Notes: generated from the letters alone by a model not told the origin. A stretch of DNA of 33,946 bases from Nitrosomonas sp. Nm166 (GCF_900112825.1 NZ_FONE01000040.1:1-33946), one strand, 5' to 3'. Shown: positions 17,498-25,312, numbered from the stretch's first letter. A program made the numbers and translations.

Positions 17498-19693
17498 ATG
17501 ACACAATATCAACTCTTCGCCACCACGCCGAAAGCGATGGAAGGCATTCTCGCCAATGAAATTGAAGCGCTTGGCGGGAAAAACGTGCAGCAGAAAATGG
17601 CCGGTGTAGCTTTTCAAGGCAATCTGGCGATGGCCTATAAAGCCTGTTTATGGTCGCGCACCGCCAGCCGCATTCTACTGTTGCTCAGCAGCTTCACGGT
17701 TCAATCGCAGCAGGATCTCTATGATGGCGTCCAGGGCATCGACTGGTCTGAGCATCTGAACGCTGACGACAGTCTGGCGGTATCGTTTAGCAGCAAAAAC
17801 AACCCGGCGATCAACAACACCCATTTCGGCGCGCTCAAAGTGAAGGATGCCATCGTCGATCAAATGCGGGCCAAGTTTGGCATTCGTCCCGATATCGATA
17901 CTGAACACCCCAGCATCCGCGTCAATGTGTTTTTGCATAATGACACCGCGCAGCTGAGCCTGGATTTGTCCGGCGAGAGTTCGCACAAACGTGGTTATCG
18001 CGACATCAGCATCGCAGCACCAATCAAGGAAAACCTGGCGGCAGCGATTCTGCTGCGCGCTGACTGGCCGAAAATTGCCCGACAAGGCGGCTCGCTGCTT
18101 GATCCGATGTGCGGCTCCGGTACTTTACTGGTGGAAGGCGCACTGATCGCTGCTGACATTGCACCCGGCTTGCAGCGCGATTATTTCGGTTTTCTCGGTT
18201 GGAAGCAGCACGACGCAAGACTTTGGGAAAATTTATTAAACGAAGCCAGACAGCGCCGAGAAATCGGCTTAGCCAAATTGCCGGTGATTGTCGGTTTCGA
18301 CCAGAACCGCCGCACTGTCGCTGCCGCGTTGCAGCACGTCGAGAACGCCGGTCTGACAGGCAAAATCCATATCGAAAAACGCGATATTCTGGAGGCTTGC
18401 GCCGCGGAAAGCTGGCCAAAAGGCTTGATCGTCTGCAACCCGCCTTACGGCGAGCGACTCGGCGACGAAGAGCAAACCGCCGCACTGTACCGCCAATTCG
18501 GTGAGGTACTGAAACAGCGCTTTATCGGCTGGCACGCAGCGATGATCATCGGCAATCCAGAGCTGGGCTTTCGCTTGGGCATACGCTCGCAAAAGCCGAT
18601 CACCTTATTCAATGGCTCACTGGAATGCAAGTTATTGCGTTTTACCATTGAAGAAAAAGCGTTCTTTGAACCGAAAGCAAAATCTGAGCGGGAACGCATC
18701 GAACTCATCAGCCGCCGCGCCCGGGTCGAACAGCTCGACAATCAGAGTGAAATGTTCGCCAACCGGCTGCGTAAGAATCTGAAAAAACTCTCCAAATGGA
18801 TCAAGCAAAATCGGATACATTGCTACCGCCTGTACGACGCCGACCTGCCAGAATACGCCGTAGCCGTAGACGTTTATCAAGGCGAGCAGACCTGGATCAA
18901 TGTTCAGGAATACGAAGCGCCGAAAGCGATTGATTTCATCAAAGCCAATCAGCGCCTTGCCGGGGCGCTGAGAGAAATAGCAAAAGTGCTGGAAATTCCT
19001 GCCGAGCAGGTGTTTTTAAAAATACGCCGCAAGCAGAAAAGCACTGAGCAATACGAAAAACTGGGCGATTCCCGCCGCTTTCACGTCGTTGAAGAAAGCG
19101 GCTGCAAGTTCTGGGTGAATTTCGAGGATTATCTGGACACCGGCCTGTTTCTCGACCATCGGCCGATGCGTTGGCTGATTCAGCAACAAGCCAAAGGCAA
19201 ACGCTTCCTGAATTTATTCGGCTACACCGGCAGCGCCACGGTACATGCGGCAATCGGCGGTGCGATATCCAGCGTCACGGTGGATATGTCCAATACTTAT
19301 CTGGATTGGGCAAAACGCAATTTCGATCTCAACGGTATCCACGGCAATCACAAGCTGATACGCGCTGATTGCCTGCAATGGCTGGTCAAACAAACCCAAG
19401 CGAAACCAAGACTGCTGTTCGATTTGATCTTCCTCGATCCACCCACCTTTTCCAATTCCAAGAAAATGGATGAAGCCTTCGACGTCCAGCGAGACCACGT
19501 GCAACTGATCCGCAACGCCACAGCTCTGCTGGCGCCCGGAGGAATAATATTTTTTTCGACTAACTTCCGCCGTTTCAAAATGGACAGGAAAGCATTGAGC
19601 GATCTGACCATCGAAGACATCAGCCGCGAGATGATTCCCGAGGACTTCGCACGCGATGCCAAAATTCACTATTGCTGGAAGATTTCTCGCTGA
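17498..19693 (+). CDS. rlmKL: bifunctional 23S rRNA methyltransferase RlmKL
   Basis: A fused enzyme that makes m2G2445 (RlmL half) and m7G2069 (RlmK half) in 23S rRNA. Residues about 45-155 form a THUMP RNA-binding domain. The first SAM-dependent methyltransferase has LLDPMCGSGTLLVEGALIAA and the N6/N2-type catalytic motif NPPYGERLG. The second has FLNLFGYTGSATVHAAIGGA and LDPPTFSNSKKM. Length 731 residues is close to the E. coli protein (702). This gene is clearly richer in G+C than the flanking housekeeping genes, with GC-rich third positions, and consequently has many long antisense frames that are artefacts. It ends convergently with a PIN fragment. Confidence 0.96.
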   Translation: MTQYQLFATTPKAMEGILANEIEALGGKNVQQKMAGVAFQGNLAMAYKACLWSRTASRILLLLSSFTVQSQQDLYDGVQGIDWSEHLNADDSLAVSFSSKNNPAINNTHFGALKVKDAIVDQMRAKFGIRPDIDTEHPSIRVNVFLHNDTAQLSLDLSGESSHKRGYRDISIAAPIKENLAAAILLRADWPKIARQGGSLLDPMCGSGTLLVEGALIAADIAPGLQRDYFGFLGWKQHDARLWENLLNEARQRREIGLAKLPVIVGFDQNRRTVAAALQHVENAGLTGKIHIEKRDILEACAAESWPKGLIVCNPPYGERLGDEEQTAALYRQFGEVLKQRFIGWHAAMIIGNPELGFRLGIRSQKPITLFNGSLECKLLRFTIEEKAFFEPKAKSERERIELISRRARVEQLDNQSEMFANRLRKNLKKLSKWIKQNRIHCYRLYDADLPEYAVAVDVYQGEQTWINVQEYEAPKAIDFIKANQRLAGALREIAKVLEIPAEQVFLKIRRKQKSTEQYEKLGDSRRFHVVEESGCKFWVNFEDYLDTGLFLDHRPMRWLIQQQAKGKRFLNLFGYTGSATVHAAIGGAISSVTVDMSNTYLDWAKRNFDLNGIHGNHKLIRADCLQWLVKQTQAKPRLLFDLIFLDPPTFSNSKKMDEAFDVQRDHVQLIRNATALLAPGGIIFFSTNFRRFKMDRKALSDLTIEDISREMIPEDFARDAKIHYCWKISR

Positions 19694-19750
19694 GCGCCAC
19701 GCAGCCTTAATCGAATTTTCCACTGACTATGGAATAAAGCACCAAGACTC

Positions 19751-19987
19751 CTAGCGAATACACCGCACAGTAACAGGCAAATCCAGCGTAGCCCAAATTT
19801 GATCCGCAGTCAGCACGGGGGCTTGCAATTGGATGCCTACACTCAAACAGGCACGATCACCTAGCGACAAACCAGCATGCCGGGTCTGCTGACAAAGTCG
19901 GCCAGCAAGCTCAGCTTCCTCGGCAGTAAAAGGCAAAACCTTTAACCCCAGCACTTCAAAATCATCTCGCATGCCGTCGTTCCACAA
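19751..19987 (-). pseudogene. truncated PIN-domain (VapC-type) toxin remnant
   Basis: A 78-residue frame matching only the C-terminal half of VapC-like ribonucleases: LPFTAEEAELAGRL, then LSLGDRACLSVGIQL with the conserved acidic residue, then PVLTADQIWATLDLPV and an IR end. A complete VapC is about 125-140 residues; here the N-terminal half with the first catalytic aspartate (normally MxxLDASAL) is missing and a stop lies immediately upstream in frame. In another frame just upstream, LAEELIVERRHAR ends in a TGA overlapping an ATG, which could be a relic of an antitoxin end, but this is speculative. Most likely non-functional. Confidence 0.7.
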
Positions 19988-20066
19988 TCAATTCTTCAGC
20001 CAAACTGATGGTTGATGACTAAAGTCAAATTTTACGCTCTAATTCGCTTTAATTTCCTAAGAGTTG

Positions 20067-20101
20067 GCGAAGGAAGGAAATTTTTGATTTCCTCCCTTCG
20101 C
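20067..20101. terminator. long hairpin downstream of the propeller-protease gene
   Basis: GCGAAGG-a-AGGAAAT and ATTTCCT-c-CCTTCGC form a 15-position stem with one mismatch and a 5-base loop, 19 bp beyond the stop of the minus-strand gene at 20120. There is no T run after it on either strand, so it may work as an mRNA 3'-end stabiliser or a weak terminator. Confidence 0.5.
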
Positions 20102-20119
20102 ATGCATGAAGTTTTCCGA

Positions 20120-22378
20120 TTATCGGCCCTGAATGTTCAACTGCAACGCCAGTGCGGCTCTGACCAGCTCCCTTTTGGAAAGGTTGGCGCTGTTCTGGTC
20201 GATGAAGTTGAGTGTGTTCATGCTGAAATCGGCATTGGGAGGCACTATGCCGCCAGGATTGACCATTCTGGCGAGCATGGCTTGCAGCTGGGGGTTGCCG
20301 GGCGTATCGCCAAAGCCTGTCGCGTTTGCGAACTGATCGAACCAGCTGGTGGCTTGAATTTGGCTGCCGGGTAAAATAGGTTTGCCGTTATTGCTGGCAA
20401 ACAAGCCAAGACTGGTGCCTGCGCCGGAATTTAATCGGGCCAGGGTGTTGGTGTTATTCCGCCGGGTCAATTCCGTACGATCGCCTGCCATTTCAGGGTG
20501 TTTGGCCAATTGCTCCAAATAAATCGAGCTTTGAATTGCAAGCGCCGTGACCTCTTCGGTGGTGCTAATCGGCAAATCCGAATGCAGGGTTTCATGCGCA
20601 ATGATGCTGCTGAATTGGAAGGGGTTCTCATTCTGGTACTTGGGGTTGAACACATAAGCGACCTGCTGGGTATTGGGATCAACAAGCGCACGGGCAACTG
20701 TCGTATCCGCCGGATCCCAGGGGTTGGCATCAAAGCCGATGCCTCTTACCTTTGGCAAACCGGCATCTGTTTTGGCGTTCAGCACAAAATCAATGGCCGG
20801 CTCACCAGCCGTGCCCGCCAATCCCAGAAGCCCTGCCCGCAGGCTGGGGTTCGGCACCTTGGATACCAAGTCCGGATTATTGAACAGCGCGGCTGTTTCT
20901 CTGCGGGCGGACGGATTCATCGGAAATTGATCCTCAAGATACTTAATCCCCATCTGGGCGACTTGCTCCTCGGTCGGGGCAGGACCGCCAGCCGGGGCCA
21001 TGGGGGCCGCATTCGGATACGCCGCCGGGGAGAACAGGTTCACATTGGTCGGTGCCAAGGGGCGGTTCTGCAAAATCCGATTGATTTTTTTGTAATTCCC
21101 CGGTCTGAAGAGGGATTGAATATTCTGGAAGCTTTCCAGCTGCTTCAGCTGACTTGCGTTTCCAGGAATGGTGGCGGTCCCTGCCGGGGCCGTATTACCC
21201 GCGGCTGCGTTTTGAAATTGCTGAAATCCAAACGTTGAAAGATCTTCAGCATCATCATCGTTGGGTACTATCGCCAGGTAATTAATAGCCATACTGAGTA
21301 GTGGACCTTGATCCAGATTAGCGGAATCACTCAGCACATCACGCTGTCCCGTTTCCGGGTCTATTCGGAAGAGTAAGGTAGTCTCTCCAGTCACTGCATC
21401 ATTAGCACTAACAATGATTTTTCCGTACTTTTCCACCACGCTACCCCGAATATTTTGCCCTAAAGTGCCCTGTGCCGGATTATCAAAATCGCTAAGGATA
21501 GTGCGTTGACCTGTTCTGCGATCTACTCGCAAGAGGAAGTTTCCCCCAATGGTATTGTTGTTCTCGTCCAAAACCCCATTTGTAATGGCCAGGATCTGTC
21601 GGGAAGCCTCAGTCGCTAGACCGGCGCTAGAGAACAAACCAGCAACAGGCCCTTGCCCAGCATCCGCGAAATCGCTCAGCAATCTGCGCTTGCCCGTACT
21701 TGGGTTAATTCGAAAGATTGCTGTACCCGCGGCCAAGGTATCATTGATATTGGCGCCCATCAGAATCTTCCCTGTATGTTCTACAGCGAGATCAGTAATG
21801 AACCTATCTGGAAGGATTGCTCCCTGGTCTGGGTTGAGAAGGTCGGTGATAAGAGTACGCGTGTCGGTTTCGGGATCGATGCGAACAAGTTGGAACCGGG
21901 AATCTGGCCCCGCCGTCTGTAGATTCACTATTACCTGGCCTTTCGCATCCACAACCAGGCCGTAAGAAAGAAATCCTTGAATATCGCCCTGGCTGAAGTC
22001 ACTGATGAGGGTGCGATGGCCCGTATTGGGATCGACCTTAAAGAGAATACTCCCAGAACCTGAAAAAAGATCTGAAACAAAAATTTGTATGGTCTCTCCG
22101 TCAGCACAGTGGTCAGGATTTCTGTTTCCAGCTTCACTTTCACTATTTGCCGCTTCCGTGCGCTCTTCAGCACGGCAGCGGAATACCGCGACGCTAGCGA
22201 TAGATGATCCGAGGCTGCCTTGCGCCGCATTGCCAAAGTCACTGAGGATGGTACGCTGGCCTGTTGCAGGATCTATTACAAACAACGCACCGCGTCCGTC
22301 CGTTCCACCCAGCTGGTCGATGACCAGGATATCCCCGGCTTTGACTTCGGCTTGAGCGGGATGCGCAGCTAACAACAA
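20120..22378 (-). CDS. exported propeller-repeat protein with C-terminal HExxH metallopeptidase-like domain
   Basis: Not a family I recognise. The open frame gives at least 752 residues. The N-terminal 380 hold six repeats of about 55-65 residues, each with a core like LFRIDPETGQRDVLSD followed by (N/D)xxQG; this spacing suggests a beta-propeller. A proline- and alanine-rich linker (about 395-470) follows. The C-terminal domain has HETLHSD at H595-E596-H599, a zincin signature, with E608/E609 as candidate third ligand. The reported start is a TTG inside a hydrophobic stretch; reading on upstream gives NLRFLCCCLLLLAGLLLAAH then PAQA-EV, a complete signal peptide with no ATG, GTG or TTG before it. 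The true start probably lies across the 8-bp repeat (22465-22515) and is out of frame in this sequence. G+C-rich compared with the flanks. Confidence 0.75.
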   Translation of the reverse strand: MLLAAHPAQAEVKAGDILVIDQLGGTDGRGALFVIDPATGQRTILSDFGNAAQGSLGSSIASVAVFRCRAEERTEAANSESEAGNRNPDHCADGETIQIFVSDLFSGSGSILFKVDPNTGHRTLISDFSQGDIQGFLSYGLVVDAKGQVIVNLQTAGPDSRFQLVRIDPETDTRTLITDLLNPDQGAILPDRFITDLAVEHTGKILMGANINDTLAAGTAIFRINPSTGKRRLLSDFADAGQGPVAGLFSSAGLATEASRQILAITNGVLDENNNTIGGNFLLRVDRRTGQRTILSDFDNPAQGTLGQNIRGSVVEKYGKIIVSANDAVTGETTLLFRIDPETGQRDVLSDSANLDQGPLLSMAINYLAIVPNDDDAEDLSTFGFQQFQNAAAGNTAPAGTATIPGNASQLKQLESFQNIQSLFRPGNYKKINRILQNRPLAPTNVNLFSPAAYPNAAPMAPAGGPAPTEEQVAQMGIKYLEDQFPMNPSARRETAALFNNPDLVSKVPNPSLRAGLLGLAGTAGEPAIDFVLNAKTDAGLPKVRGIGFDANPWDPADTTVARALVDPNTQQVAYVFNPKYQNENPFQFSSIIAHETLHSDLPISTTEEVTALAIQSSIYLEQLAKHPEMAGDRTELTRRNNTNTLARLNSGAGTSLGLFASNNGKPILPGSQIQATSWFDQFANATGFGDTPGNPQLQAMLARMVNPGGIVPPNADFSMNTLNFIDQNSANLSKRELVRAALALQLNIQGR

Positions 22379-22437
22379 CCCTGCCAGCAGGAGGAGACAA
22401 CAGCATAAAAAACGCAGATTAGAAAACCACGTTTTGG

Positions 22438-22560
22438 TTATAGACTCAGCGCGGGCTTGTAATACAGGAATGCAGGAATGCAGGAATGCAGGAATGCAGG
22501 AATGCAGGAATGCAGAGGAAATATTGCATGATCACGATTGTTTGTTGACTGTCTCATCAT
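22438..22560 (-). CDS. short leader reading frame through an 8-bp tandem repeat
   Basis: A 40-codon frame that starts at ATG 22560 (or ATG 22557) with AAGGG five to eight bases upstream, beginning MMRQSTNNRDHAIFPLHS. It runs through six CATTCCTG units (encoding a repeated HSCIPAFL octapeptide) and stops at TAA 22438-22440. The signal peptide of the large downstream gene is in the frame reached after losing one unit or gaining two. I interpret this as the out-of-frame 5' end of the propeller-protease gene, not as an independent gene. With five units the predicted precursor would be 810 residues, with a long polar region before the hydrophobic core. Confidence 0.55.
   Translation of the reverse strand: MMRQSTNNRDHAIFPLHSCIPAFLHSCIPAFLYYKPALSL
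22465..22515. repeat. 8-bp tandem repeat, six copies
   Basis: Six perfect head-to-tail copies of CAGGAATG (minus strand CATTCCTG), 22465-22512, plus a partial CAG. The copies are identical, which fits recent slippage. The unit is not a multiple of three, so each copy gained or lost changes the reading frame of anything translated through it. It lies between a good translation start and the signal peptide of the propeller-protease gene. Confidence 0.95.
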
Positions 22561-22904
22561 CTCTTCCCTTTCTTTTTATGATTGGCACAGGAAAATTCCA
22601 AAAGTCATTTTTCCTGCGGAAACTGGCATCTGGTTTATTCATTCCTGATTTCAGGAAACGGCAAAGTCAAACTCATTCAGAATTTCCCATCTAAATAATT
22701 TAAAGCTGTGTCACTATTAAAATAGCTTTTATTAAGTAAAGATAAAATAAGCGATAGTTTATTTTTAACTAAATATTTACTTATTATTTAAAACCGTCTA
22801 GCAAAATGATGTAGTCAGGAGCAAAGCTACAGTGTGGTTGGGTTCTGGACTGCATGCGGGCTTGCCCTTCATGGCCCTCCCGCCGGACGGTGGTACGCCC
22901 TAAC
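22561..22904. other. upstream region of the repeat-switched gene
   Basis: A 344-bp stretch with no convincing gene. It should contain the minus-strand promoter. It holds a perfect 7-bp inverted repeat TTCCTGA-TT-TCAGGAA (22642-22657), about 85 bp upstream of the ATG, which could be an operator. 22700-22790 is extremely AT-rich. From about 22800 the composition changes sharply and probably belongs to the adjoining mobile-element debris. Confidence 0.4.
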
Positions 22905-23268
22905 AGAGCCCATGCCAAGCGGCAGTTTCTAAAAAGCACAAAATCAAGTGTGCCATCATGCATCGGGCGTACAAGAACAAACCACTCTCGGCACTGCAAA
23001 AGCTGGCAAACAAATTGATCAGCAAAAACGCTATATCGTCGAACAATGCTTTGGGACAGCTAAATGCCTATTTAGAATGGAGCGCGCCAGCTATTTCGGA
23101 ACGGTAAAAGTCAATGCCCAAGTCTTGATGAAAAGTATCTGCATGAATTTGAAAAAAGCTGCCAACAAAATTTTCGCATATGAGCCATCAAGAGGAGCAG
23201 TCCTTCCTAATGCAGTAAGGGGAATAATTCCCTTGAAAAGAGTAAAGTTTTTACCTTTTTGCCAATAA
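22905..23268 (+). pseudogene. IS5-family transposase, C-terminal remnant with frameshifts
   Basis: Three frames must be joined to read the conserved C-terminus of an IS5-type DDE transposase: NRAHAKRQFLKS, then HKIKCAIMHRAYKNKPLSAL with LANKLISK, then RYIVEQCFGTAKCLFRMERA and SYFGTVKVNAQVLMKSICMN with LKKAANK. The first two catalytic aspartates are missing, as the 5' half of the gene is gone. The glutamate in YIVEQCFG fits the third catalytic residue. Both frame breaks fall at runs of five adenines (22931-22935 and 23024-23028). The tail after KKAANK (about 35 codons) is not family-like. Confidence 0.75.
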
Positions 23269-23369
23269 AATCAGGTAAAACTGTCGTCTGCAAGTTTTTC
23301 CCCACCCACTACAACAAAATTTTCGGGGTTGTGCAAGGATCTTTACCTTCCTTGCATCGGCGCATCTTA

Positions 23370-23428
23370 TCATACTGGACAATGATCATACTTATCAGTA
23401 TGATTAAATTGTTTTCTGATAAGTATGA
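23370..23428. promoter_or_regulatory. operator-like repeat array upstream of the first toxin-antitoxin module
   Basis: The heptamer TCATACT occurs four times in 59 bp: forward at 23370 and 23386, inverted (AGTATGA) at 23397 and 23422. The outer pair forms a 13-bp perfect inverted repeat, TCATACTTATCAG (23386-23398) and CTGATAAGTATGA (23416-23428), ending 7 bp before the antitoxin ATG. This is the layout expected for binding of two or more RHH antitoxin dimers in autorepression. It is absent from the second copy. Confidence 0.65.
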
Positions 23429-23435
23429 ATAAATC

Positions 23436-23666
23436 ATGACACATCGAACAACCATTACGCTAGACGATGAAATTTTTGCGTTTCTTAATCATGTCGCTGG
23501 TAATAACCGAAGCGCTTACATCAATGAGCTTTTAAAGCAGGAACGTCATAATTTCCTCAAGAAGACATTAATCCAAGCAAACCAGGAAGAGGCCGAAGAT
23601 ACAGACTATCAGGAAGAATTACAGATGTGGGAAGCCACCTTATCCGATGGCCTGACCAATGACTGA
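23436..23666 (+). CDS. RHH-type antitoxin (first copy)
   Basis: A 76-residue antitoxin. The N-terminus HRTTITLDDEIFAFLNHVAG followed by NNRSAYINELLKQE is a ribbon-helix-helix DNA-binding fold (beta strand RTTITL, two helices with the NRSAYI turn). The C-terminal 35 residues are acidic (QEEAEDTDYQEELQMWE) and should wrap around and neutralise the toxin. The antitoxin-toxin overlap is eight bases, indicating translational coupling. Expected to repress its own promoter at the repeats just upstream. No clear Shine-Dalgarno sequence precedes the ATG. Confidence 0.88.
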   Translation: MTHRTTITLDDEIFAFLNHVAGNNRSAYINELLKQERHNFLKKTLIQANQEEAEDTDYQEELQMWEATLSDGLTND

Positions 23667-24000
23667 ATTCAAACGGTTAGATATTTACTGGATTGATCTT
23701 GAACCGGCAAAAGGTGCGGAAACCAAAAAGCTGAGGCCATGCGTGATTGTTCAAGGCGATCTCGTGAATATTCAATCCAAGACACTGATTGTTGCCCCTT
23801 TGCTACCAAATCATAAACCCTGGCCTTTTGCAGTAAATCTGGAACCAACCAAAGAAAATGGTTTGGACAAAAATCGTCATATCAACCTTAAGCAATTACG
23901 CGCTGTTGATGTTTCGAGAATTGGCAAGAAACAAGGGAAACTGGAAAGCAAATACATTCATTCTATTAAAGATGCCTTGACTATTGTGTTTGATTTGTAG
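23659..24000 (+). CDS. MazF/PemK-type endoribonuclease toxin (first copy)
   Basis: A 113-residue MazF-fold toxin that would cut mRNA (or other RNA) at short motifs when the antitoxin is degraded. Family landmarks: DIYWIDLEPAKGAETKKLRP, the RP-x-VIVQ strand with the conserved arginine, TLIVAPLL with the conserved Thr, and the C-terminal LKDALTIVF-like helix and strand. Start overlaps the antitoxin stop. A paralogue differing at six of 113 residues is at 32434. Cleavage specificity cannot be told from sequence. Confidence 0.9.
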   Translation: MTEFKRLDIYWIDLEPAKGAETKKLRPCVIVQGDLVNIQSKTLIVAPLLPNHKPWPFAVNLEPTKENGLDKNRHINLKQLRAVDVSRIGKKQGKLESKYIHSIKDALTIVFDL

Positions 24001-24115
24001 CCCAAGAAATGGCATTGCCATCGCAAATGTAAGTGCGAATTGCAAGACTTGGTATCTTCATTGGCGCTTGCGTAATTGGCGCTTTGTGAGGATACGCCAG
24101 AATCTCATCAACGAT

Positions 24116-24148
24116 TTACAAAACTTCCTTATCTTTTGTAAGTTTTTT
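24116..24148 (+). terminator. possible terminator downstream of the first toxin-antitoxin module
   Basis: An 8-bp perfect but AT-rich stem, TTACAAAA (24116-24123) and TTTTGTAA (24134-24141), with a 10-base loop, followed by G and six T. It is 116 bp beyond the toxin stop. Confidence 0.45.
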
Positions 24149-24150
24149 CT

Positions 24151-24800
24151 TTATATTTTTTACAAGCATTTCCTTATATAAAACTAAAGATTTTCCTTAT
24201 TCTAATTTTTTCTTAAAGGAATAAATTTTTATTAACCAAGTTAAGTTTGAATTCAGCAACTACTGTAGCGATTTGTATGCGTTGTGTTCAGATAACACGC
24301 TTGGCCAAAAGGAAGTGATGCTCAAGACGAACATAAATGTTCTGGGTGGAACTAGATAGTTAACCTAATTATTCTTTGAGAGTTCATGTCAAATCCAGCT
24401 TCGGTACGCGGTTTGATGATTGCTTTACCTTTTCTCCCAACTCTCCCGGAATCCTTAAAATCCAAGGGCTTTTTGGACAACTCCTGACATATGCCCATGA
24501 TAATCTGAATAGAGACAATGATGAATGGCAAGCTACGAGCTTTGGAAAGGATGATTTTGGAATCGCCTTTCACGGCGAAACAAATCGTCATGGAAGAAAG
24601 ATTGAGGGTGATACTGTTAACGAGTTCGGCGACACGTTTATATTTAAAGGAAGAAAAACCCGCAAGTGCGAAGATAAAAATCATTTAACAACCCGGCAGA
24701 ATAGCAATCCATACCAAAAGTAGTAATCAAATGAGCAGTAGTCTAATGAATTTCCCGCGCAGCTTCTTCTCTTGCGCGGGAGGTCTCCCGGACCGTCGCC
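24151..24800. other. accessory stretch with no assignable gene
   Basis: About 650 bp. The first 200 bp are AT-rich with nothing recognisable. From 24352 to 24723 two long frames overlap on opposite strands: minus 24352-24684 (110 codons, ATG start, contains PLDFKDSGRVGRKGKAIIKP) and plus 24376-24723 (115 codons, no ATG). Neither has a Shine-Dalgarno sequence or a family I recognise, so at most one is a gene. The flanking debris suggests both are relics of mobile DNA. Confidence 0.35.
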
Positions 24801-25245
24801 AACTGACCACCCTGATTCCAGCGCTTACATTAATATGCGCTTTGTCGATTTTCTCCAGCACAAAGTCTGCTGTGCTTCACGTTCGATCACGGCAAATCAA
24901 AACTGGCATCTGTTCCGATGACAATCCAATCATGTCACGTTCCTTTTCTTTAAAAGACTCCAGAAAAAAGTTTTATCTGCTTGCGCAATTTCGGCTAAGC
25001 TTGCCGATTCCTACTCTTGCGCAACACAAGAAAGCGATGGCGCCAGCGAAATGAGGTATTGCGATGTACTGAGTATGCTTTTGCGCTACTTCGGATACTT
25101 CGGCCTTCGCTATCTGCGCGCATAGACTCACCACTTGCCCTTATGTCGAGCAGGCGAGGCGCTCCAGTCAAGGCATTGAATGTAGCTCGGCAAGCGCCGC
25201 AACGATAGCGTTGCAAGTCCGGCTGATGACTCCCAGCGCGCTATT
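24800..25245 (-). pseudogene. decayed IS1595-family transposase
   Basis: Fragments in several frames follow the order of an IS1595-type transposase on the minus strand. They are RWESSAGLQRYRCGACRATF with NALTG (zinc ribbon), SVHRNTSFRWRHRFL (helix-turn-helix), ADKTFFW and FFLESFKEKERD (around the first catalytic Asp), GLSSEQMPVLICRDRT-stop-STADFVLEKIDKAH, then INVSAGIRVV. At least three frameshifts and one internal stop are present and both ends are missing. It belongs to the same subgroup as the element at 31464-32190. Confidence 0.75.
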
Positions 25246-25312
25246 TTACTATCTCCACAATAACTTATACCAATACTCAAGAGTGCCAATAGTATCGTAT
25301 GCTTTAGTGTTC

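Noticed and set aside
18024..18485. Arg-rich long antisense frames inside rlmKL
   Set aside because: Low-complexity translations from a GC-rich gene; rlmKL itself is complete and well conserved.
20498..21238. 246-codon plus-strand frame opposite the propeller-protease gene
   Set aside because: It is antisense to a repeat-rich gene with biased codon use, has no family resemblance and no ribosome binding site; the minus strand shows a signal peptide, repeats and HETLH.
22465..22515. Possible CRISPR array
   Set aside because: The units are 8 bp and contiguous with no spacers; it is a simple tandem repeat.
22434..22694. Plus-strand frame through the 8-bp repeat (MQECRNAG repeats)
   Set aside because: TTG start without a Shine-Dalgarno, no recognisable domain; the repeat is better explained by the minus-strand gene it precedes.
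22784..22999. 71-codon minus-strand frame near the IS5 relic
   Set aside because: It overlaps the plus-strand transposase remnant in part and has no family resemblance; probably debris.
24376..24723. 115-codon plus-strand frame
   Set aside because: No ATG, no ribosome binding site, and it overlaps an equally long minus-strand frame; recorded only as an unassigned stretch.
24731..25054. 107-codon plus-strand frame
   Set aside because: It is antisense to the decayed IS1595 transposase, whose conserved motifs are readable on the minus strand.
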